Source: Streptomyces xanthii
GTDB lineage: Bacteria; Actinomycetota; Actinomycetes; Streptomycetales; Streptomycetaceae
Assembly (NCBI RefSeq): GCF_014621695.1
Contig: NZ_CP061281.1
Coordinates: 7,192,001 to 7,256,000 of the forward strand
Length of the DNA: 64,000 nt
Direction: 5' to 3'
Part shown: positions 37,963 through 45,749 of the stretch, one piece after another
Layout: the number at the start of each line of letters is the position of its first letter
Position numbering within the stretch: position 1 is the first letter of the stretch
The notes under the pieces: model-generated
What the model was told of the DNA's origin: nothing
Databases searched by the model: none
Seen by the model: only the letters and a program-made list of their open reading frames with translations
Program-made: the position numbers and the translations under genes

Positions 37963-38697
37963 GTGACGAAGGTTCCGGACAGGGGGAGTCCGCGCTCCGG
38001 CGCCGAGGTGCTCGTCGTGCAGAACACCCCGGGCGGCGGGCCCGGGCGGATCGGCGACTGGCTGCGCGGGGCCGGGCTCGAGGTGGAGGTGGCGCGTCCG
38101 TTCGCCGGGGACCTGCTGCCCGGCGCGCTCGGCGGCCGGGCGCTGATCGTGCTCGGCGGCGGATTCATGCCGGACGACGACGCGCGGGCCCCCTGGCTGC
38201 CGGACACCCGGCGTCTGACCCGGCGGGCCCTCGACGCCGGGACGCCCTTCCTCGGCATCTGTCTCGGCGGACAGTTGCTCGCACAGGTCGCCGGAGGCAC
38301 GGTGCGGGCGGCCTACGGGCGCCCCGAACACGGGAGCACGGAGATCCGGCTCCGGCCCGCAGCGGGCGAGGACCCCTTGCTGCACGGACTCGGCGACACC
38401 GTCCCCGCGATCGAGCGACACGTCGACACGATCACCGAACTGCCCGACGGAGCCGTCTGGTTGGCGTCCAGCGAAGCGTGCCCGTACCAGGCGTTCCGGC
38501 TCGGCCGGTGTGCCTGGGGCACCCAGTTCCACCCCGAGGCGGAGGCCGCCCGGATCGCCGCCTGGGACCCGGCCGGCCTCACCGCGCACGGCCTGGACCC
38601 CGCCGACGTGCTCGCCCGCGCCGAGGCCGCGGAGCCGCGGGCGGTCGAGGTCTGGTCCGAGTTCACGCGTCGGTTCGCGCGGGTGTGCCGGGACTGA
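37963..38697 (+). CDS. Class I glutamine amidotransferase-like protein
   Basis: 244 aa. Nucleophile elbow PFLGICLGGQLLAQ with Cys, and the His-Glu pair in GTQFHPEAEAARIAAW. An N-terminal LVVQNTPGGGPGRIGDWLRG follows the start. It resembles stand-alone GATases of the YfeJ/GuaA-like type, which remove amide ammonia from glutamine or hydrolyse gamma-glutamyl compounds; the acceptor is unknown. GTG at 37963 has AGGGGG 7 nt upstream. Confidence 0.87.
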   Translation: MTKVPDRGSPRSGAEVLVVQNTPGGGPGRIGDWLRGAGLEVEVARPFAGDLLPGALGGRALIVLGGGFMPDDDARAPWLPDTRRLTRRALDAGTPFLGICLGGQLLAQVAGGTVRAAYGRPEHGSTEIRLRPAAGEDPLLHGLGDTVPAIERHVDTITELPDGAVWLASSEACPYQAFRLGRCAWGTQFHPEAEAARIAAWDPAGLTAHGLDPADVLARAEAAEPRAVEVWSEFTRRFARVCRD

Positions 38698-38838
38698 GGC
38701 GGGCGTGGGGTGCGGGCGCCTGGGCTGAGGCGGTCGCCGACGGCGGGCATCAGGCTGGGTGCGCCCAGGAGGGCAGCCCACGGGGGATGCTGCCGCCGGT
38801 GGGAGCGTTCGCCGCCGCGGATGCCCTCCGGTCCGTGT

Positions 38839-40086
38839 TCACACGCCGGTGCGCGGCGCTGTGCCGGAGCCGACCGCCTCTCGGGGCTCGGCGGCCGGGG
38901 CCGTGGCCCGGCGGCGGCCCGCCGTGGAGACCAGGCTCGTCAGGACGCCCGCGAGCAGGCCCCAGAACGCCGAGCCGATGCCCAGCAGGGTGACACCGGA
39001 AGCCGTGGCCAGGAAGGTCACGGCCGCCGCCTCGCGCGAGCGCGGGTCGGACAGGGCCGTCGACAGGGAGGACTCGATCGTGGCCAACAGGCCCACCCCG
39101 GCCACCGACAGGACCAGGACGTGCGGCATCGCGCTCAGCAGGGAGGCGACCGTCGCCCCCAGCAGGCCCACGCAGAGATAGCAGACGCCCGCCCAGACCG
39201 CCGCCAGATAGCGCCGGTCCCGGTCCGGGTGCGCCTCCTCGCCCGTGCAGATCGCGGCCGTGATCGCCGCGAGGTTGAGACCGAACGCGCCGAACGGGGC
39301 CAGCACCGCCTGCGCCGCGCCCGTCCACGTCAGCAGCGGCGACACCGGCACGTCGTACCCGGAGGCCCGCAGCACCGCGACCCCCGGCAGGTTCTGCGAG
39401 GCCATCGTCACGACGAACAGCGGCACGCCGACGCTGATCAGCACCTTCCAGTCGAACTCCGGGGCCGTGAACACCGGTTGCGCCATCGAGAGCCGGAGCC
39501 GGTCGAGATGCCAGCCGCCGGCCAGGACCGAGGACACGACCCCGCCCGCCAGGGCGAGCAGGACCGCGTACCGGGGCAGGAGGCGGCGCGCCAGGAGATA
39601 CAGCGCGAACACCGTGAACGCGACGGCGAAACCGCCCTCCATCTGCGCGAACAGACCTGTCCCGAACTGGAGGAGCACGCCCGCGAGCAGTGCGGAGGCG
39701 AGCGGCACCGGGATCCGGTCCATGGCCCGGGCGAACCATCCGGTCAGCCCGCTCAGCAGGATCAGCACGGCGCAGAAGAGGAACGCGCCGATCGCCTGCG
39801 CCATCGGCACCCCGGCCAGGCTCGTCGCCAGCAGCGCCGCGCCCGGCGTCGACCAGGCCGTGACCACGGGGGCGCGGAAGCGGAGCGACAGGCCGACGCA
39901 GGTGACGGCGAGGCCGACACCGAGCGCCAGCATCCACGAGGAGATCTCCCGCGCGTCCGCGCCCGCGGCCCGGGCCGCCGTGAAGACGAGGGCCGCTGAA
40001 CTGGTCACGCCGACGGTGACCGCGATCAGTCCGGCCGCCACCGCCGAGGGCGGGGCGAGCGCGCGGAGACGGGCGAGCGAGGGCAT
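38839..40086 (-). CDS. benE: BenE-family benzoate/H+ symporter-like permease
   Basis: 415 aa with about 12 membrane helices. VGVTSSAALVFTAARAAGAD, SLRFRAPVVTAWSTPGAALL, AFGLNLAAITAAICTGEEAH and ATIESSLSTALSDPRSREAA follow BenE proteins, which belong to the nucleobase/ascorbate-type transporter clan. Benzoate uptake is the family name, but homologues next to cupin-XRE regulators have no proven substrate. It is divergent from such a regulator, with a 36-bp palindrome between them. Confidence 0.9.
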   Translation of the reverse strand: MPSLARLRALAPPSAVAAGLIAVTVGVTSSAALVFTAARAAGADAREISSWMLALGVGLAVTCVGLSLRFRAPVVTAWSTPGAALLATSLAGVPMAQAIGAFLFCAVLILLSGLTGWFARAMDRIPVPLASALLAGVLLQFGTGLFAQMEGGFAVAFTVFALYLLARRLLPRYAVLLALAGGVVSSVLAGGWHLDRLRLSMAQPVFTAPEFDWKVLISVGVPLFVVTMASQNLPGVAVLRASGYDVPVSPLLTWTGAAQAVLAPFGAFGLNLAAITAAICTGEEAHPDRDRRYLAAVWAGVCYLCVGLLGATVASLLSAMPHVLVLSVAGVGLLATIESSLSTALSDPRSREAAAVTFLATASGVTLLGIGSAFWGLLAGVLTSLVSTAGRRRATAPAAEPREAVGSGTAPRTGV

Positions 40087-40147
40087 GGGGGCATCACTTC
40101 CGGAACGTGCGGGGCCAGAGGTGCGGCACGGCGCCGCGGGGCAGAGT

Positions 40148-40183
40148 GTGTTCCATAAACAGAACGTTCTGTTTATGGAACAC
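40148..40183. promoter_or_regulatory. 36-bp perfect palindrome between benE and the cupin-XRE gene
   Basis: The left half is GTGTTCCATAAACAGAAC (40148-40165), and 40166-40183 is its exact reverse complement. It is strikingly AT-rich for this genome. It lies 62 bp from the benE start and 50 bp from the ATG at 40234 (14 bp from the earlier GTG), so one bound factor could control both directions. The divergent HTH protein is the obvious candidate. Confidence 0.85.
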
Positions 40184-40233
40184 TAGGGACGCGGGCCGTG
40201 AACCGTCAACACACTTCCCCGGAGGGCGGGCGG

Positions 40234-40791
40234 ATGGGGCTGAACGACGAGGTGGGGCGCCGGCTCAGGGAGCTGCGCCGGGGCGACGGCCTCACGCTGT
40301 CCGAACTGGCCCGCCGCTCCGGCGTCGGCAAGGGCACCCTCTCGGAGCTGGAGAGCGGCCTGCGCAATCCGACCCTGGAGACCCTCTACGCGCTGACCAC
40401 CGCACTGGGCCGCCCGCTCAGCGCCGTGCTCGACGACCCGCCGCCCGGCGTCACGGCCGCGGCCGGGGGAGTGTCGGGCAGCGCCGTCACGGCGGTCCTG
40501 CTCGAACGGTACGAGGACGCCGACGCCGCCACCGACGTCTTCCGGGTCACCATCGCCGACGGAGCCGTACAGGAATCGGCCGCCCACGTCCCGCACACCA
40601 CCGAGAGCCTGATGGTGCTCTCCGGCACCGCCGTCGTGGGTCTGCCCGACGCCCCGCAGACCGCGGGTCCCGGCGGTCACGCCACCTGGAGTGCCGACGT
40701 CCCGCACCTGTACGGCGCGCCGCACGGCGAGGTCCAGGGCGTCCTCTTCGTCCGCTACCCGAAGAGCCCGCCGGCCGGGCGAGAGGCCTGA
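40234..40791 (+). CDS. XRE-family HTH regulator with C-terminal cupin domain
   Basis: 185 aa. HTH at about residues 5-60 (RLRELRRGDGLTLSELARRS, GVGKGTLSELESGLRNPTLE) and a single-domain cupin at about 85-180 (HVPHTTESLMVLSGTAVVGL). Such regulators sense small molecules or metal through the cupin. ATG at 40234 is preferred because GGAGGG lies 7 nt upstream; GTG at 40198 would add 12 residues. It is divergent from benE and probably represses or activates it through the palindrome at 40148-40183. Confidence 0.9.
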   Translation: MGLNDEVGRRLRELRRGDGLTLSELARRSGVGKGTLSELESGLRNPTLETLYALTTALGRPLSAVLDDPPPGVTAAAGGVSGSAVTAVLLERYEDADAATDVFRVTIADGAVQESAAHVPHTTESLMVLSGTAVVGLPDAPQTAGPGGHATWSADVPHLYGAPHGEVQGVLFVRYPKSPPAGREA

Positions 40792-40807
40792 GCGCCCGGC
40801 GACCGGG

Positions 40808-41629
40808 TCAGGCGCCGGCCCGCGGCGTCTCGTCCGGGGCCATGTCGCGCAGCTTCGAGATGTCGACCGACTGGTCCGCCGAGGGTGTCTCGTCCGGCAC
40901 CGGCTTGCCGTAGTCGGTCAGCGTCATCGTGACGGACTCGTCCGTGCCCTTCACCGTCGCCCGTACGAGCTGGTGCGGCTCGTCCGAGGCCACGTACAGG
41001 GTGAAGTCCTTGCCGTGCTCGCGTCCGGTCAGCGGCACGACATCGGTGCCGCGCACCGTCGTCTCGTCGCCCTTGGTGAGGTGGTCCGGCCCGGAGCCGC
41101 CCGAGCCGTTCTCCAGCTCGCCGCGGAAGGAGTCCAGGTCGCACACGTCGGACAGGCCGTCGAGCATCGGGTCGTCCGTCGTCCCGTGCACGTACCGGCC
41201 GTCGAACAGCTGCGCCGCCAGCTCGCCCGCGCCGCCCGGCACCTGCGCCTTCCAGAACGTCGCGTCCGGCTTCATCCAGACCTCGTCGCCCCGCTTGACC
41301 AGGTCGAGGCTGCCGCCGTCGGCGCCGCCCGTGCCCATCGTCAGCGAACCCGTGCAGTTCCCGTCCTCGTCGAGACGGAGATCGAACGACGAGGGCGTGC
41401 GCAGCTCTCGCTCGTCCGTGCGCTCGGTGAGCTTCACGTGCAGCGACTTCGCGTCCGTGAGTTCCTTCTTCGCCGCGTCGGCCAGCTCCTGCGCCGACAT
41501 GTCCGAGGCGTCGTCGGCGAGGGCGGGGCCCGCGGCGGCGAACACGCTCGCGCAGACGAAGGCGGCGCCCACCGGAACCCTGGCCGCCGTGCGCCAGGCG
41601 CGCGGCCTGCTCGAGGACTGTCCGGCCAT
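40808..41629 (-). CDS. Secreted LppX/LolA-like protein
   Basis: 273 aa. An N-terminal signal peptide ends at ALA-DDAS, with no lipobox. The mature part, AKKELTDAKSLHVKLTERTD, then FDLRLDEDGNCTGSL, GDEVWMKPDATFWKAQV, and HQLVRATVKGTDESVTMTLT, has the beta-sheet pattern of LppX/LprG/LolA-fold proteins that bind hydrophobic ligands. The C-terminal region is acidic. GAGGT lies about 7 nt before the ATG. It converges on the regulator gene with 16 bp between the stops. Confidence 0.75.
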   Translation of the reverse strand: MAGQSSSRPRAWRTAARVPVGAAFVCASVFAAAGPALADDASDMSAQELADAAKKELTDAKSLHVKLTERTDERELRTPSSFDLRLDEDGNCTGSLTMGTGGADGGSLDLVKRGDEVWMKPDATFWKAQVPGGAGELAAQLFDGRYVHGTTDDPMLDGLSDVCDLDSFRGELENGSGGSGPDHLTKGDETTVRGTDVVPLTGREHGKDFTLYVASDEPHQLVRATVKGTDESVTMTLTDYGKPVPDETPSADQSVDISKLRDMAPDETPRAGA

Positions 41630-41729
41630 GACCTCACCTCGCCGTCCCAGGCGCAACGTGCGCCCCAAACACCCCATAAAGTCTACGTTCGCCGCCCCGC
41701 GGATGCCGCGCCGAGCGTCCGCGGGACGC

Positions 41730-43283
41730 TCAGTCGGCCCTCCCGCACACCCGCAGCCCCACCGGCGTCCCGCACGGCAGGTGCCCGTGCGTCGCGACGA
41801 CCCCCTTGCCCGTCCCGTTGTCGACCGCGTACGCGAGGAAGCTCGACGCCAGCGAGTCCGCGGGCGGCCGCCCGTACGTGTACGCGTACTCGATCTCCCG
41901 GTACGGGTAGCCGCCGGTGTCCAGCCGGTCCGGGTTCGGCGCCCGGCCGTCGAGCGTGAGCCGGTGCAGCCCGTGCGGGGCGTCCGGCGGCGAGGCGGCC
42001 CGCAGCTCCGCGTAGCCGAGCGCGCCCGGCGTCCGGGCCACCGTGTCGAGCACCTGCTCCGTCGAGTCGAGCTCGCAGCGCAGGACGGGCGCGTCCCGCA
42101 CTGTGCGGTTCACGCAGTCGTCCGAGGAGGCCGGCGGCTCGTCCCGGCCCCCGAGCACCCGCTCGGTCAGCGCGGACCGGGTGCCGGAGCCCGAGGTGCG
42201 GCTCACGAGGACGACGGGCAGATCCGGGCCGCCCAACTCGCTCCAGTTGCCGATCTCCCCGCGGTACAGGCGCCGCACGTCCGCCACCGACAGGTTCGTC
42301 AGTTTCACGTCGTCATGCGTGACCAGCGTGAACAGCGACACCGCGATCCGGCTCTCGCTCAGCTGGGTGTAACTCGCCGGACGCGGCCCGTCCGAGAACG
42401 CGACCGCCGCCGCGCCGTCCTGCGTCTTCCCGCCCGACAGCGCCAACTCCCGCACCCCGGTGCGGCTTCCGTGCGCCGCGACCGTGATCCGCGGCTCGTC
42501 TCCGCAGTGGGCCTCGTACTTCCGCGCCAGTTCCGTCAGCACGGGCGCGAACGCGGTCGACCCCGTGAGCCGCAGCGTGCCCGTCTCGCAGTCGTCCGGC
42601 AGCGGCGCGGGCAGCGTCAGCGGCAGGACGGCCGCGGCCATCAGCGCGAGGCCCAGGACGACCGTGGTCCAGCGGGCCTGCCGGCTGAACGCGGGCGGCT
42701 TCTCGTCCGGCGTCAGACTGTGGTTCTCGTGCAGCGAACCGTCCTTCAGGTCACCGGTCACCGCGACCCGGTCGCCCTCCGCACCCCCGTTGAGCAGCAC
42801 CAGGATCTTGTAGTGCGCGCCCGGCTTGAGCGGCACCCGAGGGATCCGCAGCGTGCTCGGACCCGCCACATGCAGGCCCGGCTGGTGCTCGAAGTACCCC
42901 ATCAGATTGGTGTGTTCGCCGGGCAGCGTGACGTCCTGGGCACGGATCGTGCGCCCCGGGAACTCGGCGGTGAGCCCGTACAGCGGTGAGGAGTCGAGAT
43001 AGTCGGACTCCTCGATGTGCCGCGAACCGTCGTTCTCGATGCGCAGCAGCACGAGCGTCGCGTCCCGCATCTCGGGCAGGTCGTTGAAGAGCCCGAGCAG
43101 CGGCGGGTCCGCCTGCCCGGCCGCCGGGGCGGGCCCGTTGTGCCCTATAGCGATGTCCATCTGCTTGCGGAAGCCGATGCGTCTGCTGCGTCGCGCCCTG
43201 CGGTCCGCGGCGAACGGCGTGATGATCGAGACGACGCCGAGCAGCAGGCCCGCGGCCGTGAAAGTGATCTCGAGCCAGCCCAT
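41730..43283 (-). CDS. Membrane-anchored PstS-like substrate-binding protein
   Basis: 517 aa. An N-terminal helix (ITFTAAGLLLGVVSIITPFA), a cytosolic-looking beta domain (about 30-205), a second helix near 225 (WTTVVLGLALMAAAVLPLTL), then an extracellular type-2 periplasmic-binding domain: LRLTGSTAFAPVLTELARKY, RLYRGEIGNWSELGGPDLPV and RTSGSGTRSALTERVL, as in PstS phosphate-binding proteins. Four Cys residues in the binding domain could form disulfides. No ABC permease or ATPase is adjacent, so it may act as a sensor or scaffold. Confidence 0.8.
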   Translation of the reverse strand: MGWLEITFTAAGLLLGVVSIITPFAADRRARRSRRIGFRKQMDIAIGHNGPAPAAGQADPPLLGLFNDLPEMRDATLVLLRIENDGSRHIEESDYLDSSPLYGLTAEFPGRTIRAQDVTLPGEHTNLMGYFEHQPGLHVAGPSTLRIPRVPLKPGAHYKILVLLNGGAEGDRVAVTGDLKDGSLHENHSLTPDEKPPAFSRQARWTTVVLGLALMAAAVLPLTLPAPLPDDCETGTLRLTGSTAFAPVLTELARKYEAHCGDEPRITVAAHGSRTGVRELALSGGKTQDGAAAVAFSDGPRPASYTQLSESRIAVSLFTLVTHDDVKLTNLSVADVRRLYRGEIGNWSELGGPDLPVVLVSRTSGSGTRSALTERVLGGRDEPPASSDDCVNRTVRDAPVLRCELDSTEQVLDTVARTPGALGYAELRAASPPDAPHGLHRLTLDGRAPNPDRLDTGGYPYREIEYAYTYGRPPADSLASSFLAYAVDNGTGKGVVATHGHLPCGTPVGLRVCGRAD

Positions 43284-43356
43284 GGGGTGACGGTACGGAT
43301 CGAGGGGGCCGCTCCGGCCGGACGGCGGGGAGCTTCGCCCACTGTTCGTCGGGCGT

Positions 43357-44016
43357 TCAACTACGGGGAACGGGCGGGGAGTTCGTGCTCCTCGGCGCCG
43401 CGGGAACCCCGCGCCGGACCCAGCCGAGCAGCAGCACCGAGCACAGCGCCGCGCACGCGCACCACGTCGAGACGAACTCCCAGCGCCACAGCGCCGCGCA
43501 CACCGCCGCACCGGCCCCCACGAGAGCGCCGAGCAGCACCAGCGCCCGCTCACCGGACAGCAGCAGGGCGCCGATCGTCGCCACCAGATAGCCGCCGATC
43601 AGCCAGGCCGCGTGCGGCAGGCCGATCGCGTACGCCATGGTGTGGCCGCGGATCTCGGCGGTCACCGTGTGTGTGGCCAGCACCCCGGCGAGGACCACCG
43701 AGGTCACCGCCCCGACGGCCACCGGCAGCCACAGCCGGCGCCGGGCCGCGCCGGACACCGCCCACCACACCGCGAGCGGCACCCACAGGGGCAGCAGCGG
43801 CAGCGCGATCACCGCCCAGGCCAGCGTCGCCGCACCGGTGCCGCCGCCCGCGTGCCAGACCGCGGCCTCGATCAGCTGATGCGCGCCGAGCAGCAGCGGC
43901 AGCGCGGCGAGCGGCACGGCCCGGGGCCGCACCCGCGCCGCACGGGCCACACACACGACCCCGACCGCGGTGATCGCACCGCCCGCCACCAGATCGGCCG
44001 TCGCACTCCAGCACAT
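43357..44016 (-). CDS. DUF6629-like membrane protein
   Basis: 219 aa with about seven hydrophobic helices. MCWSATADLVAGGAITAVGV at the N-terminus and LLLGAHQLIEAAVWHAGGG are hallmarks of this actinobacterial family; the conserved HQLIEAxxW is seen. No function is known. The short polar tail is Pro/Ser-rich. The 73 bp to the PstS-like gene hold nothing notable. Confidence 0.75.
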   Translation of the reverse strand: MCWSATADLVAGGAITAVGVVCVARAARVRPRAVPLAALPLLLGAHQLIEAAVWHAGGGTGAATLAWAVIALPLLPLWVPLAVWWAVSGAARRRLWLPVAVGAVTSVVLAGVLATHTVTAEIRGHTMAYAIGLPHAAWLIGGYLVATIGALLLSGERALVLLGALVGAGAAVCAALWRWEFVSTWCACAALCSVLLLGWVRRGVPAAPRSTNSPPVPRS

Positions 44017-44053
44017 GCGGCCACGCTACGGTCCCCGGGCGCGCCCGGCACCG

Positions 44054-44452
44054 TCAGCCGGCGCCGCCCGGACGCCGCGCCGACAGGCCGCGCACCGTGG
44101 GCCCCACGGCGAACGTGCCGCTGTAAGCCCGTCCGGAACCGTCCCGGCTCACCAGCTCGATCGCGTAGCCGTCGCCGTCCGGCACGGAAGGCAGCACGGT
44201 CGCGGTCTCGCCCGCCGTGGCGGCGGACAGCTTCGAGGCCAGCCGCACCACCCGCTCCGTCTCGCCCCGCACCAGCCACATGTCGAGCTCCTGCCCTGTG
44301 GCGTTGCGCCAGGCGACGAACAGCGTGCCGCCCGCCGGATGCACGGAGGCGGCGGCCGGGGCCGTCACGGACAGCGCCTGCTCCGGCCCCGGTGGTGGGG
44401 CCAGGGCCAGCAGGGGAGCGGCGACGAGGGACAGGAATCCGGTGCGGCGCAT
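44054..44452 (-). CDS. Secreted Kre9/Knh1-like beta-sandwich protein
   Basis: 132 aa. A short signal peptide (MRRTGFLSLVAAPLLALAPP) precedes a single Ig-like domain, LSVTAPAAASVHPAGGTLFV, AWRNATGQELDMWLVRGE, resembling the Ser/Thr-rich GPI-anchored (Kre9/Knh1) domain found in many exported Streptomyces proteins. It has no catalytic motif. The 298 bp up to the next gene (44453-44750) contain no gene I recognise. Confidence 0.65.
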   Translation of the reverse strand: MRRTGFLSLVAAPLLALAPPPGPEQALSVTAPAAASVHPAGGTLFVAWRNATGQELDMWLVRGETERVVRLASKLSAATAGETATVLPSVPDGDGYAIELVSRDGSGRAYSGTFAVGPTVRGLSARRPGGAG

Positions 44453-44750
44453 GCGACGACCTCGTTCCGAGCAGATAGGGGATTCGGGACGGACGGGGCG
44501 GGCGAGGGCCCGCACACAAAGAGCCCTGCCACCCGGACAAGATCGTGAAAGGGCCCCGGCCGAAGCCCACTCCATGGGGTAGCCCGCGTTCCCCGAAGCG
44601 GCGGGCTCGGCAGGACAGAGCCGCCGTACAGGCGCATCCTCGCGCCCGCGCGGGAGCGGCCGGGCCCCGGGACGAGGTGCCGGTGCGCCCGCGCGGGGGC
44701 ACGCTGGATACGTGAGGGGGAGCCGGGAACGGCGAGACGAGGTGACCCGG

Positions 44751-45233
44751 ATGACGGAGCGCAGCGACGACGCGGCCATGGGCGACGAGGTCTACCAGCC
44801 GGGGGACCCGGAGGCCCGTGAGGACCAGGGCATCCTGGACGCGGAGGACACCCTCTACGACCGGGGCGTCGACCCGTACGACGCGGGCTGGTCGCCGCCC
44901 GAGCGCCCCCTCGGCGTGGAGCACACGGGCGTCACCGCGGCCGAGCGGCAGGCGGGGGAGACCCTCGACGAGCGCCTCTCGGAGGAGCAGCCCGACACGG
45001 TCCTGGAGCTGCTCGAGGCGCTGGAGAGCGACGAGAGGGACGGGGACGACGACGATGGTCTGCGCGACGAGGACGCCGAGCCGTACGACGAGGAGTCGGG
45101 GCGGTGGCGGTCCGGGCGGCGGGTCGTGTCGGTCGGTGACGGGGCCGACGCCGAGGAGGAGGTCGACGAGGTCGCCCATCAGGCGGCCGAGCACGACATG
45201 GCCGAGGAGGTCGAGCCCGAGTCACTGCCCTGA
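44751..45233 (+). CDS. DUF5709 acidic protein
   Basis: 160 aa, very acidic. YQPGDPEAREDQGILDAEDT, LYDRGVDPYDAGWSPPERPL and TAAERQAGETLDERLSEEQP match DUF5709, widespread in Streptomyces and of unknown function. GAGGTGA lies 5 nt before the ATG at 44751. The C-terminus is rich in Glu/Asp. Its stop overlaps the end of a small convergent gene by 12 nt. Confidence 0.85.
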   Translation: MTERSDDAAMGDEVYQPGDPEAREDQGILDAEDTLYDRGVDPYDAGWSPPERPLGVEHTGVTAAERQAGETLDERLSEEQPDTVLELLEALESDERDGDDDDGLRDEDAEPYDEESGRWRSGRRVVSVGDGADAEEEVDEVAHQAAEHDMAEEVEPESLP

Positions 45234-45392
45234 CGCGGTCGCCGTGAGCATCAGGGCCACGGCCGTGAAAGCGGTGACCAGGGCCAGCGCGGGGGCGCCC
45301 AGCTTCACCTCGTCCGTGGCCAGGCGTTTCGCCGTGACACCTATGCAGAGGACGCTCACCGCGCCGAGCACCATCGAGATGTAGATCAGCAC
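45222..45392 (-). CDS. Small two-helix membrane protein
   Basis: 56 aa, with two hydrophobic segments (IYISMVLGAVSVLCIGVTAK and PALALVTAFTAVALMLTATA) joined by a short charged loop. GTG at 45392 has AAGGA 8 nt upstream. No family is recognised. The overlap with the DUF5709 stop and the good ribosome site argue that it is real, but it is short. Confidence 0.55.
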   Translation of the reverse strand: MLIYISMVLGAVSVLCIGVTAKRLATDEVKLGAPALALVTAFTAVALMLTATASGQ

Positions 45393-45508
45393 GCTTGAGT
45401 CCTTTCCGCAGGGAACCGGCTTCGGCCTCATGATCGCTTGAGGCGGTGGGTCGCGCATGCGGAGCGTTCTCGTGTGCCGGGTTCCGTCGCGTGGGCGGGT
45501 GCGGCTCG

Positions 45509-45663
45509 GTGGGGGCTGGTCGCGCCCCGCGGCGGAGCCTCTGATGTCACAGCCCCGCGCCCCAGAGGCGAGCGGCTGCGCTGTTCAGCCTCTATCGGTG
45601 AAGTGCGACCCGAAGGGTCTGCATTTCAGGGGCGCGAGGAACTGCGCGACCAGCCCCCACCGG
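45509..45663. repeat. Streptomyces-type REP-like element with long inverted arms
   Basis: GTGGGGGCTGGTCGCG (45509-45524) pairs perfectly with CGCGACCAGCCCCCAC (45645-45660). The right side, 45627-45663, is a version of the GGGGCGCGGGGAACTGCGCGACCAGCC sequence that I know as a dispersed intergenic repeat in Streptomyces. The gene-free stretch 45393-45749 (357 bp) consists mainly of this element. A related copy occurs at 56451-56490. Confidence 0.7.
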
Positions 45664-45749
45664 CCCGCAGACGCGGACCGCGTTGTCGGCGCCCTGTGGC
45701 AGGGTGACCCGGGACGACATCGACACCGCACCACCCGGGGGACCCGCAC

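Noticed and set aside
44453..44750. Riboswitch upstream of the Kre9-like gene
   Set aside because: Some GC-rich inverted words are present, but no class-specific core (cobalamin, SAM, ydaO, TPP) could be found.
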